Positions 1 through 11,169 of a stretch of 64,000 bases of DNA are shown in pieces; the first letter of the stretch is position 1, and every line of letters begins with the position of its first letter. Position numbers and translations under genes: made by a program. Location: the NCBI GenBank assembly GCA_944470555.2, contig OX104130.1, forward strand, positions 54,097,491 to 54,161,490, written 5' to 3'. Below the pieces are notes generated by a model. That model did no database searches, had not been told where the DNA came from, and was given only the letters and a program-made list of their open reading frames with translations. Source of the DNA: Heterobilharzia americana. Its lineage: Eukaryota > Platyhelminthes > Trematoda > Strigeidida > Schistosomatidae.

Positions 1-7
1 AAGCTTT

Positions 8-20
8 CTGTAAATTACTT
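8..20. repeat. Target-site duplication, left copy (LINE A1)
   Basis: CTGTAAATTACTT lies immediately before the TATTATT tail of the LINE and recurs exactly at 2664-2676 on its other side. The perfect 13-bp match at both ends of one 5'-truncated element makes chance unlikely. Confidence 0.85.
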
Positions 21-2663
21 TATTATTATTATTATTAGTCCCTTGGGTTCCTAGTGGAACATAGGGCTTCAGTAGCACGCCTCCAGTGACCTCTGTTCTC
101 TGAGATCTTTTGAACCTGGCTCCACGACTGCCCACAACCTCTCATTTCCTCCTCGCACGACCTCCTCCATGTCACCCTCGGACGTCCAACTCGTCGCTTC
201 CCATGGGGGTTCCACTCGAGGGCCTGACGCGTGATGTCCTCAGTCGGCCTTCTCACTGCATGGCCAATCCATCTCCACTTCCCTCCAGTGCATATTTGTT
301 GAGTGATAGGTTCTTGGTTGCTTCGTTCACAGAGTTCCTTGTTGCTTATTCTTTCTGGCCATCTGATCTTGAGTAACGAGCCAGCGTAGACAGTTGTTGA
401 TGAATGTCTGTAGTTTGTTGGAAATCCCTTTCGTAACCCGCCAAGTCTCTGATCCATAAAGAAGTACTGACTTGACTTTGGTGTTGAAAATCCGGATCTC
501 GTTCCACATGCTGAGTGCAGAAGATCTCCCCACTGGTTTCAGGTTAATGAAAACCTGTCTTGCTTCCCGATCCTGGCTTTGACGTCCTCGTCTGTGCCGC
601 CGCCTGTAGTTGGAACAGTGCTGCCTAGATAGGTGAAGGAGGTTACTTCCTTTAAGTTTCTCCCATTGACGGTGATCGGAGTTTGTTGTTGTTGGTGGTG
701 GTGCGTTATCTTCATCACTTCTGTCTTCTCTATATTCACCTGAAGTCCCGTCTTCTCTGTCTCACCTCTTCTGTCAACTTGTTAGTTTTTGCCTGCAGAT
801 TTTCAAGTTTATGTGACATTAGGCACAAGTCATCGGCGAAATCCAAGTCTTCTAGGTTCTTTTCTGTCGTCCAGTGTATCCCCCTCTTCTCGCTGCCTAC
901 TGTTTGCTGCATGATCTAGTCCACCACAATAAGGAATATCATGGGGGATAGTAGGCAACCTTGTTTCACTCCTGTCTTCACTTCAAAGGCATCATTGAGC
1001 TTCCCATTGTGGATTACTTGGCATGTGGCATCTTCATATAGTTGTTGAATGAGGCGGATAAAGGTTTGCGGTACTCCGTAGTATTGAAGCAGTTTCCAAA
1101 TTACTTCTCGGTCGACGCTGTCAAAGGCCTTCTCAAAGTCGATGAAGTTGAGGTAGAGAGCTGATTGCCATTCTATACTCTGTTCTATGATGATACGAAG
1201 CGTTGCAATTTGGTCTGCACATGATTTGTACTTCCTGAAGCCTGCCTGTTCCGGTCGCAGTTTTGAATCCAGTGCATCTTTAAGCCTCTCCAGGATGATG
1301 CGGCTTAATATTTTACTTGCATTGGGTGGACAGGAGAGTGATTCCGCGCCAATTCTTGCAAGCACTGAGGCCTCCCTTCTTCGGCAGTTTGACAAGGTAA
1401 CCCTTCTTCCAATCACTAGCCAGGTACCTTCTCTTCCTTCCACACCTTCTGCAATAGTGGTGTGAGCATGGCCGCTGTTGTCTCTGCGTCTGTTCTCAAT
1501 GCTTCTGGTGGGATCCCATCTGGTCCTGCTGCTTTCCCGCATTTCAGTAGCTTTATGGCGTTCAGGACTTCCATTTTCGTTGGGGGATTTATGTTCACTT
1601 GTAATTCAGCGGCTGCAGGTGGTATTTCTGGACGAAGTGCAGGTGGTGGTCGATTCAAGAGCTTCTTGAAGTGGTCGGCCCATCGTTTCCTCTGTTTCTC
1701 TTCTTTTGTAATTAAATTTCCTTCTTCATCTTTTATTGGTTTCATCTGTGTTGGTCTCTTCCCTGATAGCAACCTGGTTATTTGATACAATGTCGTCAGG
1801 TCTCTGTCTCTCCTACCTGCAGCCTGTTCTGCTTCACTTGCCAGTGTGTTGTGGAAGTGTCTTTTGTCTTTGCGTGCACTCTTCTTCACTTCTTTATCCA
1901 GTGTTTTATACATTATGCTCAGTTCCTCTTGTCGTTGAGCATCCTTGCACTGGTTTATCTTCTGCTTCACCATCCTCCTCTCCCTCCTCTATCAGCTTCC
2001 AGGTATCCGTCGAGATCCATTCCTTGTCTTCTTTCTTCTTCCTTCCTAATACGGTTGTGCAGGTTTCTTTCCACATAGCTTTCAAAGAGTTCCAGTGTTC
2101 TTCCACACAGGTTTCTTCAGGGATGTTGCTCACTGTCTCCCATTTTGTCTTGATGGCTGCCTTGAAGATCTCCTTTGTAGTTTCATCCTTCAGTTTCTGT
2201 TCCGAGTGTTGTACTTGAAATGAGGTCTATCACCAGCTTCCTTGAAGGCTTTTAACTTGATTTCGAAGGTTCCTTGCACTAGATAGTGAGAGGTGTGAAC
2301 CTACATCTGCTCCTCTTCTTGACCTTGTGTTAAGTAGACTGCGTCTCCATTTTCTTGAGATTGAGATAAAGTCGATTTGATTTTTAGTGTGTCCATCTGG
2401 TGAAATCCATGTCGCTTTGTGGATATCTTTGTGCCTGAACACACTGCCTGACTCCAACCACCAAATCGTTGAATGCGCAGAATTCTGCAAACAATTCTCC
2501 ATTCTCATTCATTTCCCCTAGCGCCTCTCGACCCATGGTTAGTTCTCTTCGTGTGTTGTCCCCTCCCAGTTTGGCATTCATGTCGCCCATTAGAATTTTG
2601 ATATCGCCAACTGACGTCTTGTCCAGTGTTGATTGAAGTTGTCTGTAGAAATCCTCCTTTTTC
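21..2663 (-). mobile_element. LINE family A copy 1, 5'-truncated non-LTR retrotransposon (RTE-like)
   Basis: The minus strand reads endonuclease, reverse transcriptase and a C-terminal region, and ends in a (TAA)n tail at 38-21. The copy is 5'-truncated inside the endonuclease near 2660. It is bracketed by a 13-bp direct repeat (8-20 and 2664-2676), the expected product of target-primed reverse transcription. At least five other copies in the window share its 3' end. Clade is inferred: the GDMNAKLG endonuclease motif, the FADD polymerase box and the simple-repeat tail suggest an RTE-like schistosome LINE (SR2-type), but a CR1-like assignment is not excluded. It is dead, with several frameshifts and stops. 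Confidence 0.9.
35..2660 (-). pseudogene. Broken LINE A1 polyprotein: endonuclease, reverse transcriptase, C-terminal region
   Basis: Reading 2660 down to 35: the endonuclease (EEP type) shows GDMNAKLGGDN near 2590-2560 and a TWISPDG/NQIDF stretch near 2405-2360; its terminal SDHxL motif is damaged. A basic connector follows (2133-1600). Reverse transcriptase begins with GKAAGPDGIPPEAL near 1535, then FIDFEKAFDSVDRE (about 1155-1110), KTGVKQGCLLSPMIF (about 985-945) and the catalytic FADD box at 840-829. The C-terminal part contains SVLLYGSETW, KWRWIGHA and GKRRVGRPR, typical of LINE ORF ends. The frame changes several times (for example near 1416-1542, 916 and 740), so no full protein can be made. 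Function in an intact relative: nick the target and copy the element RNA into the genome. Confidence 0.9.
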
Positions 2664-2676
2664 CTGTAAATTACTT
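2664..2676. repeat. Target-site duplication, right copy (LINE A1)
   Basis: Exact second copy of CTGTAAATTACTT. It marks the 5' truncation point of the minus-strand LINE, so the element spans 21-2663. Confidence 0.85.
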
Positions 2677-3539
2677 AATAACATAAAAAGGGCCACTTCC
2701 AAAAGTACCTCAAGAAAATTCATATTTTCATATCATGAACTTAGAAATTTAAAAAAAGTATTGGGTATTGTGAAAATAAAGGTTTGTCACGAACTAAAGC
2801 AAGATTAAGTAACTAGATTACATGAATTAACACATTAGAAAAAGAATTGAATACAGTTAAACAATGGATAATGAAACTGTTAGGGAAGAAGGATATTTTA
2901 TAAAGACAAAAATGTAACAGGGTAGTAATGCTACAAAATAAAGAATTTCCAAGGGAAAAGTATTAACACAGGTCAAGTTCATTGTCAGTCTAATAACTGA
3001 ACAAACTTGTTTTAAATATAGAATTCAGGCTGTAGAATAGGAACTACCATTACCTCTGTAGTTTAAAGAAGTTTAATTTCCACTTTCATAACAACTCCAT
3101 TTGGTATGTAGACGAAAACTAAGTTCCACTATCGGTCCACCTAGTATATAGAACCAAGCGAATGTCACAAGACTAAGCCAAAACAGGATTTCCTTTTCCT
3201 CTTTAAAAAAAAGATGGCATGTGTTTGATGATGTGATCAGAAAGCCAGTGATGAGTACGGCAGACAAACCTTGCTCCAAACGAGCAGATGGGTTGAAAGA
3301 TTCCTAGTGCAGAGGTCAACAACGGTAGCTTATCCTTTAAACGCCATCAAATCACTGGTTGCACGGAGAAAGTGAGTAGAAGTTTATCTGCGGAAAAGTT
3401 TTTCAATGAATAAAACAGCTGATTTTGCCTTATTTTCGCCGATGAATATCCATTAATCCATAGGTCCAAGAAAAACAACTTTTTAGAAACCATGTGTGTA
3501 CTTGGTTTGGCTGGCATTGGCTTCATGGTTTTCACAACA
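2677..3539. other. AT-rich stretch, no gene recognised
   Basis: Frames are short and of low complexity. One 62-aa minus-strand frame (3347-3535) lies just beyond the PLE remnant that follows and may be its decayed continuation, but I cannot show this. Confidence 0.5.
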
Positions 3540-4025
3540 AAATGTTGAAGGTAGCTGTTTTTTTCACTTAGGATATTTTAAGGTTATTTAGCTCTTCGTC
3601 GATGGTTTCAATAATACAAATGTTCCATATTCCGTTGTGTGTCTAGATGTACCTAACTGTAGAAGTTCATGAACTGCCTGTTCTATGTAGGTTTTCTGTG
3701 AATAACTCTTTCCAGCATTTCATTACTTTCTTGTCATCTGTACTTCTGTAAGGGATATTTTAAAACTCTATGTCACCTCCAATGTGAACAGGATCGATGG
3801 ATGACAGTTACTGAAGATACATAGACTAGCTTCTAAATTATCTGCATCATAAGATATGATAGAAGTGTTGTTTAGGAATCTTATACAGATTCAGAATAGT
3901 TGATCATTCTATAGACTTTTGTGTTTTCAAGCTTCGACTAAAGAAGTCTACAAGCAGACAGCCTAGTGGTGAACCAATAGCAATGCCACCCTATATCTGT
4001 ACATTTCGTCTTTCAAGGAGAATTT
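3540..4025 (-). mobile_element. PLE reverse-transcriptase fragment
   Basis: Minus-strand frames give a VAIAIGSPLGCLLVDFF-like stretch at about 3990-3945, the conserved GSPLGPLLADI motif of Penelope-like reverse transcriptases. Further along, SNCHPSILFTLE (about 3815-3780) matches the family's NxCHPxIKFTLE pattern. The pieces lie in different frames, so this is a decayed internal fragment. Neither terminus is visible. Confidence 0.6.
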
Positions 4026-5166
4026 TAATACAAGATGGCATGACATTAGTTTAACTAAACAAATATTCAGAATATATACGCAAATCGATTGAAAATTCAT
4101 GACCTTTCTAATTTACTGACGCATTCTGTAGGCTGGTGGTAATGATGTTGATTAGAATATCAGTCGTCTTTGAGACGGCACATACAATATCAACTTCATA
4201 AACACCTTTTGCTTGGAAACATGGACTTTTGAGAACCCTTTCGTTCACTGAGTATCCGAAAAACACCTCTGCAACTGAAGTTGATCTGAGACTAGGTTAT
4301 CATTTGGTTCTTGTGATTTAGTTAGGACAGCTAAATGTCTGATTCTAGTTTGTCCTTAGTACAGGATTCCGCATAATATGTATGTGATATCATCTAAACT
4401 AATAGGCATATTCGTGAACTTCCTGAAGAAACAGTCTTAGGAAACTGGAGTGGAATAGACATTGCCTCAAGACTGCCTCAAGACTACCTGGTTAGCGATT
4501 CAGCAATTTTGCAGATGAGCTGCAAGATTCATTTGCCGACAAATTTTTAATTCATTTCAACACAAGAAAGCCTGGGATTCGTCTAAATAAATGGATGCTT
4601 AAACACTATTTTCGAAAAAGTATATGACTGAAGGTAAATATAAACGCAGGTTAGGTACGGGTACGCTGTGTTAGGAATCAGAAAATCACTGGCCACGAAA
4701 TAGTTATCCTTTCACCTGAAATCATAGTTTGTGGGGTTACAGTTACTGTTATCATGAGTAATTTATCACGCACTCATCATAGCAGCTGTCAAGACCTAAG
4801 TGCATTTTATTGATCGAAACTTATCCCTGAATTTTGCAATGTAGGCTCTAGTCTGAATGACATAACAGTGTACAGTACCGTATTTTGTTGCGATAATTTA
4901 TGAGTCACTTGATACTCAAAATTTTAAAACTATCATGTCAAATCTTGACAAGGATTCATATAAATTTTGCGATCCAGTTGACAGGATCTCTTGTTTGGGC
5001 CAGATTTCAGACTTGCTTGCACTTATCAGAAGAGATTGTATACAATCCTAAAGAAAAAGATGTTGTTTCCGCGATTCAAATGCCTATCATGTAGTACTGA
5101 AACCCCAAACTTTACCAATCAGCTATTGAGATAACACCTGTGCTCTCTATATAATTATTCTATAGT
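4026..5166. other. AT-rich stretch, no gene recognised
   Basis: No coding pattern, tRNA or clear repeat boundary seen. A 64-aa plus-strand frame at 4900-5094 has no recognisable motif. Confidence 0.5.
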
Positions 5167-5181
5167 ATTTAAGCATATTCA
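5167..5181. repeat. Target-site duplication, left copy (LINE A2)
   Basis: ATTTAAGCATATTCA, identical to 5446-5460. Confidence 0.88.
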
Positions 5182-5445
5182 TGCAGAAGGAAATGGAAAT
5201 GGGTTGGGCATACACTGAGAAGGCCGACTGGGGACATCACGCGCCAGGGCAGTCACTCAAGTGGGAAAAGGCGAGTTGGGCGTCCGAGGTGAAGGTGACA
5301 TGGAGGAGATGTTGTGTGAGGAAGAAATGAAAGCTTGTGGGCAGTCGTGGAGCCAGGTTCAAAAGATTTTAGAGAACAGAGTGCACTTGAGACGTGCTAG
5401 TGAATCCCTATGTTCCATTAGGAACCCAAGGGACAAATAATAATA
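5182..5445 (+). mobile_element. LINE family A copy 2, severely 5'-truncated 3' end
   Basis: Only the last ~260 bp of family A is present: the region matching the GHA...GRPR...TWRR C-terminus, then GGGAC(AAATAATAAT). A perfect 15-bp direct repeat, ATTTAAGCATATTCA, occurs at 5167-5181 and 5446-5460. This fixes both ends of the insertion and shows the TAA-type tail is the true 3' terminus of the family. Confidence 0.9.
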
Positions 5446-5460
5446 ATTTAAGCATATTCA
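5446..5460. repeat. Target-site duplication, right copy (LINE A2)
   Basis: ATTTAAGCATATTCA, directly after the TAA-rich tail of the insertion. Confidence 0.88.
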
Positions 5461-6090
5461 CATCTGCCTAATTTTCTTCTTAAATTCACTAGTCAGGAGT
5501 AAAATCTATCTCACTACAGCCATATCAGTATGCGTCAATTGTCATCCATTAACATTTTTCAAAGTCAGTAAAAATTTACAGCGATTCTTTTTGACATTTG
5601 AACAACAGCTTTACTCACATAAGACTTTCGGCCATTTTTTACATTTTACTTAGTTCATTAGATGTATCATAGCAAAAGACAGTGCTACTTATTCAACTTA
5701 GTGCGAATGTAGACAATAAAGTATCCCCGAAACTTTAGACAGTAAATAATACTGTTTCATTATCCGATACAGTGAACAAACGAGTTTTACTGTTATCTTA
5801 TAAGTGACTTTGTCAGAAGTCACCTGTCTATGACCTTTGTCATTAGAGATTAGTCTACCAACTGCTGTTGCAAGAAGGTAATACATGTGATTAGTGTCCA
5901 TATGATTCTGAGATTCTGAGATACGCTGAAGATTTTCATATATCAATCATTTTCAGTTCACCAATTTTTACAAAAATGAAACGTACATTCACTGTACAAA
6001 AGTTAATTTTAGAGTACAGTTAAGAATTACTTAAGTTAGTTAGGTTGAGTCAGAGCATTGCGCATTCAGTGTTCGTCCAGCACTATATTA
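5461..6090. other. No gene recognised
   Basis: AT-rich sequence. The 82-aa minus-strand frame at 5698-5946 has no motif that I recognise. Confidence 0.5.
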
Positions 6091-6091
6091 T

Positions 6092-6895
6092 TGTTTGTCT
6101 TTTGGGTTCCTAGTGGAAAAGGGATTCAGTAGCACGTCGCCATTTCACTCTGTCCTACTCAGTCTCTTCAACCTGGCTCCATCGCTGGCCACAAGCTTTC
6201 ATTTCTTCCTCACAATATCTCCATGTCACCCTCGCCTCGGATGCCCAACTCAACGTTTACCGTTTAAGTTGCACTCATGGGCCTGGTGAGTGATGTCCTC
6301 GATCCATCTTCTCAGTATATGTCAAATTCAATCCATCTCCACTTTTTCCTGCATATTTGTTGGAAGATGGGCTCTTGGTTGGTTCGCTGCCTGCCAGCCA
6401 GAGTTATTTAATGCTTATTCTTATCATTCTGGACATCCATCTGATCTTCAGTATCAACTGAGCGTAGATAGTAGCTGTTGATGTGTGTCTATAGTTTGTT
6501 GGAAGCGTTTTTCGTATCGCGCCAAGTCTGTCAACCATCACATAGAAACATTGACTTCACTGACATTAGTGTTGAAATTCCAGATCTTGTTCAAGCTTTA
6601 TACTGAGTCCAGTGGAGTGCAGTGGATCTCCACACTGATTTCAGGTTAGTGAAATCCTGGCTTTGACATTCTTATATGTGCCATCGCCTGCAGCTGAGAC
6701 GATGCCGCTCAGGTACGCAGTTGAAAGAGACAAATTCCTTTCGATTTCTCCCGTTCATGGTGATTGGTACTTGTTGCTTCGTCTTCGCTGCCCCACCTCT
6801 TCTGCTAACTTATTGGTTTTCGCCTGTAGATCTTCGAGTTTGTGCGATATTAGACATAAGTCATCGGCTAGTGAGTCGATATAAATATTGGAAAT
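6092..6895 (-). mobile_element. LINE family A copy 3, degraded 3' part
   Basis: Opposite-strand match to the last ~800 bp of family A: TTTGGGTTCCTAGTGG at the 3' end (6100), the GKRRxGRP region (about 6270-6220) and the sequence after the FADD box (about 6870-6800, LISHKLEDLQAKTNKLAEEV in the minus frame 6755-7063). Small insertions and deletions break every frame; it is visibly older than copies 1 and 4. I could not find a convincing target-site duplication. Confidence 0.85.
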
Positions 6896-7140
6896 GCTTA
6901 CATGACTTGGGAGTTTGACCCGATAGAAAAACACTAAAGAGCTATTCTTTGAATTAGATTGGCTAGCTAAAATATTATTCGACTGAAATATGAAAATTTC
7001 ATGATGCATTATCAATTTCAAGTGGGAATAACAATGAATTAATGACAAAGTGGATTCCAGCATTCTGTAGAGAAATTAAGCCAAACTACGGCAAACTATG
7101 CGAATGAAAACGTCATTTATTACTGTGATTTAAATACTTC

Positions 7141-7190
7141 CAGCCAACGAATCCCAAATAGGACGAAATGCTAGCACTGGATTCCAAAGC
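7141..7190 (+). repeat. Degenerate Sm-alpha-type hammerhead remnant
   Basis: CCCAAATAGGACGAAA is preserved (stem-loop II and the GAAA core), followed by CACTGGATTCC as in schistosome hammerheads. The first core box reads CCAACGA instead of CTGANGA, so self-cleavage is unlikely. The surrounding tRNA-like half of the SINE is not clear here. Confidence 0.6.
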
Positions 7191-7239
7191 TGGTCACAAA
7201 TAATCAAATCCCAACACTATGTTTCTACTTTGTTTGCGG

Positions 7240-8085
7240 CTGCTTGTCTGCCAAGTGAAACGTAACGACACTGCTGAGCGATTTAGTGACTCTGTTTCAT
7301 AGCTATGTTGGCATACGTCGAGGAGCACTTGAAGCTATCTCCTGAATACGGCCTTTGTAGCTCGCTTCACAAAAACAGTTCAGTTGGCATACATACACAT
7401 CAAAGTGGTTACTATCGGTAACTTATTATTGATAGACTTTGTCCATACAGGTCTCGCTTAAAAGGTTATATATGCTTCAGCCACATTCAAAGTCCTTGTG
7501 CTGGATTTGCTCAGCTGACACCTCACAACATCACTAACTACATACCTTTTATATTCCAACCTTTAATTCCAGTCTTTAATTCGTTATCAGGATTACAGAT
7601 GAATTTCTTCATGAAATTACTTGGATAGCCATCTTGCTTCAGCATTGCATCCAGATTTTATATTTCTTCATCTATACACTCTTTGGAGGATATGAGTCTT
7701 ACTCTATGAATAAGAAATTATACCAAGTTTCTTTTGTATCACATAGGTGTTAAGCCATAGAAATGCATGTTTTGTCCATTCCATGTACTCTTTATGAACA
7801 GTCCTTTCAATAGAGCCATTTGTCTTTTTGTTAATGAGGAAATATAAAAATGACATACTCCATTCTAGTTCTTTTTTGTAACTAAACTTTCAGATAAATC
7901 GATTCCATGAAGTACTGTAGGCCGAATAAATCATTTTCTGCAAGACACAGTAAGCTTACATATACTAAAGATGAAAGTGTTATTATCTTATCAAACCTTC
8001 GTCGTAATTTTTTCGTGATAAGTGTCAGATAAGTCAATGTCTTTGTATTACCAAGGAATTCGATAATTTCGGCTAACTGCTCTTG
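7240..8085 (-). mobile_element. PLE fragment: end of reverse transcriptase to GIY-YIG
   Basis: On the minus strand, about 7665-7585 encodes LKQDGYPSNFMKKFI, the Penelope post-RT pattern LxxNGYPxxFIxK. About 7440-7360 gives NKLPIVTTLMCMYQ followed by NCFCEASYKGR, matching the DKLPxxTTSMCxYxFxCxCGASYIGR signature at the start of the GIY-YIG endonuclease. In the key motif YIGR has become YKGR. HLADKQP near 7260 corresponds to the later HLxDxGH motif. Frameshifts separate the parts. The lineage differs from the PLEs at 11 and 40 kb (KYIGQT type) and 47 kb (HYIGQS type). Confidence 0.75.
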
Positions 8086-8221
8086 CACATTTACCCTGGA
8101 CCATCAAAGTTCAAATAGCAAACTCCTGTTAGGTGAAGATACTAGAAAAACTTAGTCCTCTAAACGCTATAAGCGAGAAATTCGGGCATTCAATTTTGAT
8201 GTTTATGGGGATTTATTGATT

Positions 8222-8410
8222 TCAGGTTGGTATTCATCATAAACTGGCATCAGTCAGAGAAAAATTGGAAACCTGGGTGGACTGGACAGCTGTTTCGTTC
8301 TAGTACGGGACCTCTCAGCAGTACGCACCCATGACCCTGGACCACCAGGGATCAGAGCCAGGGCCTTAGGGTCCCGTGGCCAGCACGCTGCATTAGAACC
8401 ACTGGGTAGG
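8222..8410 (-). mobile_element. Hammerhead SINE (family II), minus copy of head-to-head pair
   Basis: Runs 5' to 3' leftwards. A tRNA-like Pol III promoter half (about 8400-8330) is followed by a hammerhead-like segment (about 8325-8280) and the tail matching ...ATGAATACCAACCTG. The second core box and GAAAC AGCTGT are kept. The first core box is disturbed (CTGAGAG instead of CTGAGGA) and stem II is weakened, so it is probably inactive. An oppositely oriented copy begins 87 bp away. Confidence 0.75.
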
Positions 8411-8496
8411 AATGCAATGCTGTATATTTCTGTCAGTTCATGATATGGGGTGACCTCCACCTAATTCCGTCATTCAGTAAGTGGAATATGAACCGT

Positions 8497-8690
8497 AGGG
8501 TTCCAACTCAGTGGCCTTATGGTAGCGTGTTCACTTCGAAACCTGAAGGTCCCGAGTTCGATCTCTGGCGAGGTCATGGGTGCTCACCCGCTGGGGAGTC
8601 CCATAGTAGGAGGAGACAGCTGTCCAGTGCTCCCAGTTTTTCAGTGTCCCTCCAACTGATCCTAGTCCATGATGAATACAAACTTGAAAT
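8497..8690 (+). mobile_element. Hammerhead SINE (family II), plus copy of head-to-head pair
   Basis: CTCAGTGGCCTTATGGTAGC (A-box-like) and GTCCCGAGTTCGATCTCTGG (B-box-like GTTCGATC) form the tRNA-like head. The hammerhead part at about 8591-8629 reads CTGGGGA...GGAGGAGACAGCTGTC|CAGTGC, with mutations in both core boxes (CTGGGGA for CTGAGGA, GAGA for GAAA). The 3' end is ATGATGAATACAAACTTGAA. Confidence 0.8.
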
Positions 8691-9732
8691 TCGAGTATAT
8701 TTAACATGTGTTCACTCCTTTTGGATGCAAGACGATGCTTTAAAACTGGCTTGAACTCACTGGATTCAGATCTAAAGATGAATTAGGTGATTTAACTTAT
8801 ATAGGATGCCTAACCATCCTCAATAAGTCGACTGATGACAAAATATCAGCCTGTTGGTAAAGCAGTACCAAGCACCACCAAGTATATCGAACGACAAGTA
8901 TACTCTGTAGCAGTCCCCTTTTTTGATAGGTCAGTTATTAGAAATGAACTCTGAAGTCGAAAGCATAAAGGGGTTTCAGAACTTTTGTCATTTGTCAACG
9001 TATTATCTCTTGTATGTCATGGAAGCCCCATATTAGTAATATTGGGGTCAAGCAAAGAGGATTGGATGAAGAAGATAAGTCAGTCAGTGAAATTGTTAGT
9101 CTTTACCATTTGCCGAGCTAAAACTTACCCTGATACGTCAGCTAAGCCGAAGTAGGATTCGGATGGGAGAAAACTGAAGGTGACCAGACTGATACATAAC
9201 ACCAATCTGTGAAGCATCTGTATGTTGATCTAACCCGTATATAAAGTTATCAGCTATCCAGCTGGGTTTTTGAAGACGATCAGGAAACAACGGACGGAAA
9301 CGTACTAATCTGCAGCAAATCTGATCATAATGGCCAAGGCATTTACACTCTTTGTCTTCTTCAAAATTTTGAGAATCTTTACAAAGTCTCATTAATTTAA
9401 TTCGTCTGCAGGGAGAATATTTTCTCCTATTTTTAAGCTCCTCATCACCAGTTAACTTTGCTCTTCCTTAGGCCAAAGAAACGTAAGGCACAATAACGTT
9501 CATATGTTAGCACTTACGTGAACAAATACTTACGCATCCAGCGTAAACATTATACATAGTACTTAGCAATCAAATGCAAGGTAAAACACTACAGAAGTTT
9601 AGTCAATCGATTACAGCTTTCAAAAACGTATTCAAGTGATATCATTCTCTGAAATGACTGTTCTTACTCGTCAAACGTGTAAACACTGTCTGGACCAGTG
9701 AATTAACTGAAAGCTTGGTAGCTCACTACCCA
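8691..9732. other. No gene recognised
   Basis: AT-rich; the 84-aa minus-strand frame 9138-9392 shows no known motif. Confidence 0.5.
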
Positions 9733-10425
9733 ACCAACAACAGCAATAATAAGCCCCAATCACCATCAACGGGAGAAACTTAAAGGAAGTAACCTCCTTC
9801 ACCTATCTAGGCAGCACTGTTCCAACTACAGGCGGCGGCACAGACGAGGACGTCAAAGCCAGGATCGGGGAAGCAAGACAGGTTTTCATTAACCTGAAAC
9901 CAGTGGGGAGATCTTCTGCACTCAGCATGTGGAACGAGATCCGGATTTTCAACACCAAAGTCAAGTCAGTACTTCTTTATGGATCAGAGACTTGGCGGGT
10001 TACGAAAGGGATTTCCAACAAACTACAGACATTCATCAACAACTGTCTACGCTGGCTCGTTACTCAAGATCAGATGGCCAGAAAGAATAAGCAACAAGGA
10101 ACTCTGTGAACGAAGCAACCAAGAACCTATCACTCAACAAATATGCACTGGAGGGAAGTGGAGATGGATTGGGCATGCACCGAGAAGACCATATGAGGAC
10201 ATCACGCGCCAGGCCAGTCACTCGAGTGGAACCCAGATGGCAAACGACAAGTTGGGTGTCCGAGGTGAGGGTGACATGGAGAAGATCGTGTGAAGAAGAA
10301 ATGAAAGCTTGTGGGCAGTCGTGGAGCCAGGTTCAAAAGATTTTAGAGAAAAGAGTGCACTTGAGACGTGACACTGAATCCCTATGTTCCATTAGGAACC
10401 GAAGGGACAATTAATAATAATAAAT
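9733..10425 (+). mobile_element. LINE family A copy 4, 5'-truncated 3' end
   Basis: Plus-strand 3' ~0.7 kb of family A ending GGGACAATTAATAATAATAAA. A 68-aa stretch (9903-10109, GRSSALSMWNEIRIF onwards) is identical in protein to the corresponding part of copy 1 on the minus strand (533-327), so the two are close sister insertions. The flanks TTGGTAGCTCACTAC (about 9715) and TTTGTAGCTTACACTG (about 10424) look like a decayed target-site duplication. Confidence 0.9.
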
Positions 10426-10429
10426 TTGT

Positions 10430-11165
10430 AGCTTACACTGTTCATTTAAAAATTTTCTTATTTCTTCTTCTTTTTGGCGATAATTTACACTGATTATCAA
10501 ATAGTAGATAGTACAAAGAAGCTATTATTCATGTTCTCATATTTTCTGAAAGTAAATGTTTCGGGATATTTTTTACGGTAAGATAAGCAATGAATGACCG
10601 AAACAGGGTTATACGCTATTCATCCATGTACGAGTAAAACTTAGGCACTGTGGTAGACTGGAATTTCATTTTAGTCTGTTTATTAGTAATGTAACATAGT
10701 GAAACAGTATCATTTACTGGATAACATTTCCGATACAATTAACTGTCCATATTCATATCAGGTAACTAAAGCGACAACTTTGAGACAGAGTTTATGATAG
10801 TTTCAATTTTCTCTCCTGCTTTCTGATGACAAGGGTAATAGAGTTTTCTATATATCTGGAACAGGTTCAGAATCATTTCTATTTCTGTATGTATTTGGTG
10901 CTGATTCAATAAACGCATATTCGGTTATCAATCTCCCTCTCTCGACCCTACTAATTTAGTTTTCAAAACCATCGCTCCATCCTACCCTACTGTGTGATTA
11001 TGTGTAATTGCGTGCACAGCTATAGCGGAGCTGTTCTCTAAATTTTTTTATCTTGTTAGGATCTTTCAATCTTGATTTAACTAGGCTTTTGTGCTCTGTT
11101 ATTCTAATCGACGGTGGTCAGCTACTTTGACCTATGTATTTAACATCCCAGTCATTGCTAAGGAT
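10430..11165. other. No gene recognised; short dispersed repeat near 10.9-11.0 kb
   Basis: The stretch CATCCTACCCTACTGTGTG (about 10978) resembles CATCCCACCCTATTGTGTGG at about 28675, so an old unclassified repeat is present. Otherwise nothing seen. Confidence 0.4.
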
Positions 11166-11169
11166 TCGC

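Noticed and set aside
1736..2218. 160-aa plus-strand frame
   Set aside because: Opposite-strand shadow of the LINE A1 coding region, which has clear motifs on the minus strand.
6092..6895. Target-site duplication for LINE A3
   Set aside because: Candidate flanks (CTATATTATTG / GATATAAATATTG) are AT-rich and mismatched; not convincing.
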